From contig NW_019775472.1 in the NCBI RefSeq assembly GCF_001039355.2, positions 122,001 through 186,000 of the forward strand: 64,000 nucleotides of DNA, read 5' to 3'. Positions within the stretch are counted from its first letter, which is position 1. Every line of letters starts with the position of its first letter. Positions 58,424-64,000 of the stretch are shown here, piece by piece. Made by a program: the position numbers and the translations under genes. Below the pieces are notes generated by a model. That model ran no database searches, was not told the DNA's origin, and saw only the letters and a list, made by a program, of their open reading frames with translations. The DNA comes from Lingula anatina (lineage: Eukaryota; Brachiopoda; Lingulata; Lingulida; Lingulidae).

Positions 58424-58510
58424 AATTATTTCCGAGATCCGTGGAACGTGTTTGATTTTGTCACTGTGCTTGGAAGTATCACGGATGTTTTAGTCTCTGT
58501 TCTCAACACA
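58424..58510 (+). CDS. Cav2: Cav2 alternative exon: domain IV S3, form b
   Basis: 87 bases, phase 0 at both ends. Encodes [20 protein letters not shown], then DVLVSVLNT, close to vertebrate Cav2 ([20 protein letters not shown]), so it is the conventional form. Mutually exclusive exons at IVS3 are well known in vertebrate CACNA1C. Using both forms here would keep the frame but duplicate the S3 helix, so exclusion must come from splicing control, not phase. Confidence 0.95.
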
Positions 58511-61500
58511 GTAAGTTATTCAGTTGATGACACATTCAACACACACAAAAGCTGCATCTGAATGGGCATATATGTTTTGTCATACCATTGTTTGTTGTAA
58601 GCCTTGTCAGAAGGTATAATGGCACTTTAGGTATGGTTTTAAAATTGTAGTTTTAGAGAAATCAGTTGATGGGCATAAGATATTTAAAGAAGAAATATTT
58701 TTGTATTTTTGACAAAGATTGATTTGCAAAAAAGTTGACATGTCAGTAATTTCCATATATCCTTAACAGTTGGTTCCTAGTCTATTTGAGGTAGGAGCAC
58801 CGCTAAAAAAGCTTTAAACTGCATGGTGCAGAAACCAGATTGTTTTGAGATGATTGGTTAATTTTTCACCAATTGCAAAAGTGCTGTCAGACTGGAAATG
58901 CTTGATTGAAAACTTAAGTTTTTTTGTTTTGTTGAAATTGTGGAATTAGAAACTTATATGTTAAAGTTCATGAGTCTTACTACCTACCAATCATTGCATC
59001 AAAGCATTTTCATTTTTTTTTTTCTACCAATTTTTCACTATGAAAAAAATTCAAATTCAAGAAAGGTAAAATGTATTACACAGTTGTTCTAATTTTTGTA
59101 ACTAATTGAAAAAAAGATGAATATTTGGGAAGAAACCATTGATGGTATTTACTCATTTACTGAATAAAGGGAAGTCCTGGCTATGTGGTTTTTAATCTGA
59201 CAGCATTTGGCAGGCATTTTATTTAAGTTGATTGATGTGGGTTTTCATTGAATTGCAATGAGGTGACATCTGAGTGACTTTTTCTATGCCAATCTGAGAT
59301 ATCCCCCCCCCTCTGGCCCACCTCCCAACCCCATAAACACACAAACCATCTCCCCAATTTATTAAGGGTTTTTACCAAATATTACTAGATTTTGACCTGG
59401 GTTAGTTTGCTGTGAAAATTGAGTATGTAAACAACAAGGCACCTAGCATCAGGCTGTTGGTAATTATTTACAAAACATCCACAAAGAGAAACTTACATTT
59501 GATGCTGCTTGCAAAAGACAAAACTTGTTTGCAAGCCAATTTCAAAAAAGGTTGAAATTTAGAAGTCTGAATTGAAAGGGTGTTTCTTATCAGGTTGATT
59601 TTTTTTAGTCGAATTATGTGTTTTTTGGCTTTTTGGGGGGAACAAGTGAAATAGTGAAATATACCTGATGATAGTTGCCAAGATGTGCTAACATTCCCCA
59701 CAGCCTAAGCTACTTCTTGGAGACCCCTAATACATTTAATACTATTGTCATAGGATCTCTGAATGTAGCTTCAAAACACTTTGTAGATGTGTTGCATGAG
59801 CCCACTAACACTACTAGGTCACTGGATATTTCTGAATGTTTTTGTCTTTTGCATGCATTTATACTTCATAGATATGACTCACCTATATGTGGTCTACGTC
59901 TTCCATCCTGTACTCTATCACTTCTAATTGTTTTCCTTACATTTGACCTTTTTTGTCTTCTTTTTATAGACATTTGTATAGGATACTTAGAAAAGGCAGT
60001 TGAAAAACATTATCCAATATATCTTTTCAAGTTTCACTGAAGACTTTGACACATTTGGTTGAGACGAATGTGCCAGTTGCACCAAACGCAATCACTTCTG
60101 TAAAGAACACAATTTACTATTATGCTTTACACTTATATTTTACACATCTGTCCCACTCAGCACAATAGCAGAAGACAAGTCAAAACACTTGGTACACAAG
60201 ACAAATGATAAACAGGTACTCACGCCAAAAAAAAAAAAAAAGCAATTTGCCAAATACCTAATCTGGGTTAGGATTTTGACTGTTACAACTATAAGCATTC
60301 TACAACATATTGGCAACAGCTATGTTTTTGCTTAATACACTTCACTACTTAACAATAAACCCAGTGAACTGCCTTTTAGATCTTATGCTGTGTCACTGCT
60401 AGTGCACGAACATCTAACAACAAAAATGGATTCAAAGAATTGTTAAACTATTGAAGTCACATGTGCTTATTGTTGAAAAATGAATATCCTTTTCAGTAAA
60501 AGTATTTCCTAACTGAGTTAACACAAATGCAATTTAAAAAGTGCATAGCATAAAAGAAACTTACTGCCTGAAGATTCCTTATTTTTATAAGTTTTTGGTC
60601 AATGATTAAAAATGTAGAAGTATAGACATTTATTTATTTGGTTTTTTTTTTACATGTTTGTAGAAAAAACATCCTAGATTTGATTTGTACCACCATTTTC
60701 TCTGATGTGTTTTCTTTGTCTGTTATTTATTTTATATATTTATTTATTTGATTTTTTTGCCATACTTTTAACTAGTTCTCTTTTTCTAAGTGTAACGTAC
60801 TTGAATACTATCTTCATTCATTCTGTGTTGTTTAGACTTAGTCTACTAATAATGCTCTGTATTTCTACTAATTCCTCAGGACCTGGTAGTGGCATTTTAT
60901 ATACTATTGGCACCTTAAATCACAGCAGTTCCTTATCAGCATGTTTGTAGAGTGATGTTGCACTTGCTTGGAGTGATAGTGAAACACTTTCCAGATTAAA
61001 CTGAAAGGAAATTAGCATTGCTGCCCATGACATCTTGCACATCACAGCAAAGGGCATTTTTACAGTAAGCTGTGCAAAGCTTAGCATCACTGTACTAATT
61101 TTAATAAACCAGGCTTGGGAATTAAAAAAGTCAGAAAGGTCCTTCTGAAGATTTGCAAATTCAGCGTAAAAACTGTGTTGGGCAAAATTTTGCCTTTTTA
61201 TCTGAAAGGTTGTTTTCATCTGTGACTCTTAAATGACATAATATGGAAGAGGGTAGAAAACATATGAAGTCTATGTGGATGGGATTATTGGAATCCTCAG
61301 GAGGGGGGGGGAGGGGATCTGTAGCATGGAAACTGCAGAAGGTAACCTTGTAAAACAAGCCCTGGTGGAAAACACTAAGTCATACTCTGTAGATTCATAT
61401 GCCTTTTTGCCATAGTTAATCTCTATTTTCTGTTAATATTACTTTGATTTTCCACATGCTATTGATGTATTGATATACCAAACAAATGTAATATTTTGCA

Positions 61501-64000
61501 CAACATTTTATCAAGGGAATATCCAGGAAATCTGAGAGGGGTGTCTAGAACTAGGGTAAACTCAGAGATCTGGTTTTGTGTCCATTGTTTATTATTTGGT
61601 TTTTGGGGTACATGTGTATCTGGCTCCAGAAAAGAACATTTTCTTATGAATAACCTTTCCTTTGGTATATCCAGAGTACAGGAGAAATTCTGAACTTTTG
61701 TAAAGAACACATCTATCACTTTATGTTTGTAAACAAAAAATATCAAGCCAAGTTGTATTGTATTGTATTGTTATTTCACCAACCACCTAAACTGCCATGC
61801 TCATGATATAGCTAGTTGTGTTGTCATGCTTATCTACTCTATTTTCCATGGTTACCAGTTATATTGTTGTGAGAGCTCAATATAGCATGGTGATTAGCAC
61901 CATTGCCATGGTAACCATGTGACATTATCTTTGGAACTAAATGTAAACTCATTGTATTCAGGGTTTATGGCTAAAGGGGTTATGAAAGGGATCTAAATTG
62001 ACAAAAAAAAATCTAAAATGGGTCTGTAAGTCAGTGTTTGGTATGCTTATTTTAAAGTTGTAAATGCATTTAAATGTTTCCCAGTGTGCATCCCCTTTTA
62101 CCTTTAAGACAAACATGTTGTTGGCTGTTATTGGACAGAACTTGTAATAGTGGCAATTACTCACATATTTAAGACTTCTGACTTATTCCAATATAAATGT
62201 GTATACATACATATATATTTGAAATTTTTTATTTCTATTTTAGTTCTAAACATTGTAGACAACTAACTGAATCTGTACAAGATGGATCTGACACTTTGCA
62301 GAATATTGAATTTTTGGTTAAAATATTTTGTAAAATATAATTGTTTAAACTTGGTTGAAAGATGTTAATAATTCACACTTCTATCCATTAGATATATTCA
62401 TATTGCTTTTCTGGATTTTGATATAGTTTTTTTCTGTATCAAAACGTATTTTAAATAGGAATTGTAATTTTTTTAAATTGTGAGTAAGTGATGGCCACAT
62501 CTACAAGAGTTTGAATTCACTGCTTGTAAAACTAACCTACCAACCCAAACCTGCCATTCATGTATGGATGTAAATACTTCATAAAGCACTAGCTTTGAGA
62601 AATTCATATTACTGGTACCCTAAGTTTTGCTGTTTGAATGAAAGAAAATTAAGATCTATATTTTGTTGCCATTTTGGGAAAATCAAAAAAAAAAAGTTGA
62701 AATACTGTTAAGTGGTATATCTTGTTTAATATATATTATTCCCTTTAAGGAGGGTCTGCCTGATATGTCTCTGCACTGCAAATGTCTCACAAGGATCTTG
62801 CAATAGCTTTAATTTGGTCACAATATTATATAGTATTACACCAAACTGCTTTTAATGTCCATTAAAAATTGCAGACAAAATGAAGTCATGATAAAATCTT
62901 CATCATGTACTGTTATGACACTGCTTGTTTGCATCTACTCAGACACAATAAGACATTTCAGTATATATATGGAAGGACCTCATGAACATGATTCATGGTA
63001 TTCACAAGGACTTGTTTTCAGTGTTGAAAATAGAATTATTTGCAATAACACTGTGACACTTGTTTCTTAGTGGTTTGAATGAAGTCAGTATATAAAGCAA
63101 TATGTGAAAAATGACACGTTTGCCTTTTTTCTCACTTTTCCTGTCAGTTGTGATAAGTTTCAAAGAACTGTGCTGATAGCACTAGTTTCAGATCAATGAA
63201 CTGATTACCTTATGCATTTGCGTATGAAAACCACAGTGACATAGGGCGATTCTATAGATATTAAAAACAGACCAAGGAAAAGTAAATCCATGTGATTGGT
63301 TTGTTACTTTGGACTGTGGAGACAATATTTGATATAGCCACTATTACCGGGTAGCTCCTTTAGTTGGGCATGTACAACAGGCTTCCAAGTGATGCCCCTT
63401 AAAGTTCTGACCTCCGTTATCTGCTTCCTGTATTTTATTCCCTTCTTGCTATTTTTGTCATATTCCTCCATTACAAAATTCTGTCATCAGTATTTAAGTT
63501 TTAGGTAGTAGTATTTATGCTGTTGTGATAAGTGTATTTTTTATGTGATGATGATTAAAAATGGAAGAATTTGAATGTTCCCAAATGGGGAAATGAAGTT
63601 TTTTTTTTATACAAAATTTCTTAAATCATTAATCTTGTTGTTATGTGGCTAAATTGATCTAATGATTTGTGTTTATAAAAGTTGTGGCAACTATCTGAAA
63701 TGTTTAATTTTGTACCACCAGCTTGGCAAGTTGGAGGTGCTGTGGACATGTGTCTTATTCAAAACCTCAAAACCACATAGAATCACAAACGATAAGATGT
63801 TTTAGTCCTAAATAATAAAGGATACCCTGTTCATTTTTCATTATTTATCACTCACTTTTACATTGCTTGAAAGTTTGCCACTGTTGCTTCTCATCCTCTG
63901 TGATGTCTTAAGACAAATATTGTCCGTCCAAAAACTTCTATATTACAGTTATTAAGTCATGTATTTGAGAAGTATAAAATTGACATTATTTGGTGTTGTT
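58511..64000 (+). other. Intron after IVS3 exons, open at the window end
   Basis: At least 5.5 kb. The IVS4 exon (an [20 protein letters not shown]-like string) was looked for and not found. Simple runs only: poly-A near 60228-60241, poly-C near 59304-59312, poly-G near 61304-61311 and short AATAAA sites. No palindromic element of the families above was recognised. Confidence 0.7.

Larger units (their letters stand above)
3859..58510 (+). other. Cav2: Cav2-type voltage-gated calcium channel alpha1 gene, partial (domain I S1 to domain IV S3)
   Basis: This is the gene span, with introns. The protein is the four-domain pore subunit of a high-voltage-activated calcium channel, which in animals admits calcium at synaptic terminals. 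Consecutive exons join in phase to give domains I, II, III and part of IV. The selectivity-filter glutamates are visible in TMEGW (I), TGEDW (II) and TGEGW (III). Cav2 is favoured over Cav1 and Cav3 by stretches such as [15 protein letters not shown], the IIS6 string [20 protein letters not shown] and the pre-IIIS1 string KPMLPYSSMFIF, all as remembered from cacophony and CACNA1A. Exon 1 and everything after IVS3 lie outside the window. At least four exon sets are alternative. Class assignment is firm; the orthologue within a named phylum cannot be given. Confidence 0.95.

Noticed and set aside
58511-64000. Search for the IVS4 exon and later exons
   Set aside because: No [12 protein letters not shown]-like sequence in any frame by eye; taken to be downstream.

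Overview
The window is intronic and exonic DNA of one large animal gene on the + strand. It encodes the pore-forming alpha1 subunit of a presynaptic-type (Cav2, CACNA1A/B/E-like; Drosophila cacophony-like) voltage-gated calcium channel. The DNA is AT-rich, with multi-kilobase introns, many simple repeats and small palindromic transposon relics. Intron positions and phases look like those of vertebrate CACNA1 genes as I remember them, and the II-III loop is short and invertebrate-like. I infer a marine invertebrate with high heterozygosity; the phylum cannot be fixed from this window. Neither gene end is present: exon 1 (N-terminus) lies upstream of base 1, and everything from the domain IV S4 segment onward lies beyond base 64000.

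Layout: 1-3858 is the 3' part of intron 1. Domain I runs from 3859 to 14630 (S1; S2-S3; alternative S4 exons; S5; turret/pore; S6). The I-II loop with the beta-subunit binding helix (AID) is at 15849-24575. Domain II is at 24814-32108, with two alternative turret/pore-helix exons. The II-III loop exons are scattered over 32941-46096. Domain III is at 46277-51646. Domain IV begins at 52069 (S1) and continues with three alternative S2 exons and two alternative S3 exons, ending in this window at 58510. From there to 64000 I see no exon.

The most striking feature is four separate sets of alternative exons in one channel gene: IS4 (voltage sensor I), the domain II S5-P turret, IVS2 and IVS3. For the first two sets, reading phase alone forces mutually exclusive use. 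The four sets give up to 2x2x3x2 = 24 channel forms, before a possible 7-residue microexon and a 9-nt tandem splice donor in the I-II loop are counted. The IS4a exon also sits in a roughly 2.5-kb tandem duplication whose junction carries an N, which may be an assembly artefact (two alleles placed in series).

Two introns are minor-spliceosome (U12) introns: intron 1, ending in AC with a perfect branch site, and the IIS6 intron with a GTATCCTT donor. The introns also hold at least nine palindromic MITE-like elements, one nested inside another and one 31 bases after an S4 exon. No other protein-coding gene, tRNA, rRNA or CRISPR array was recognised.
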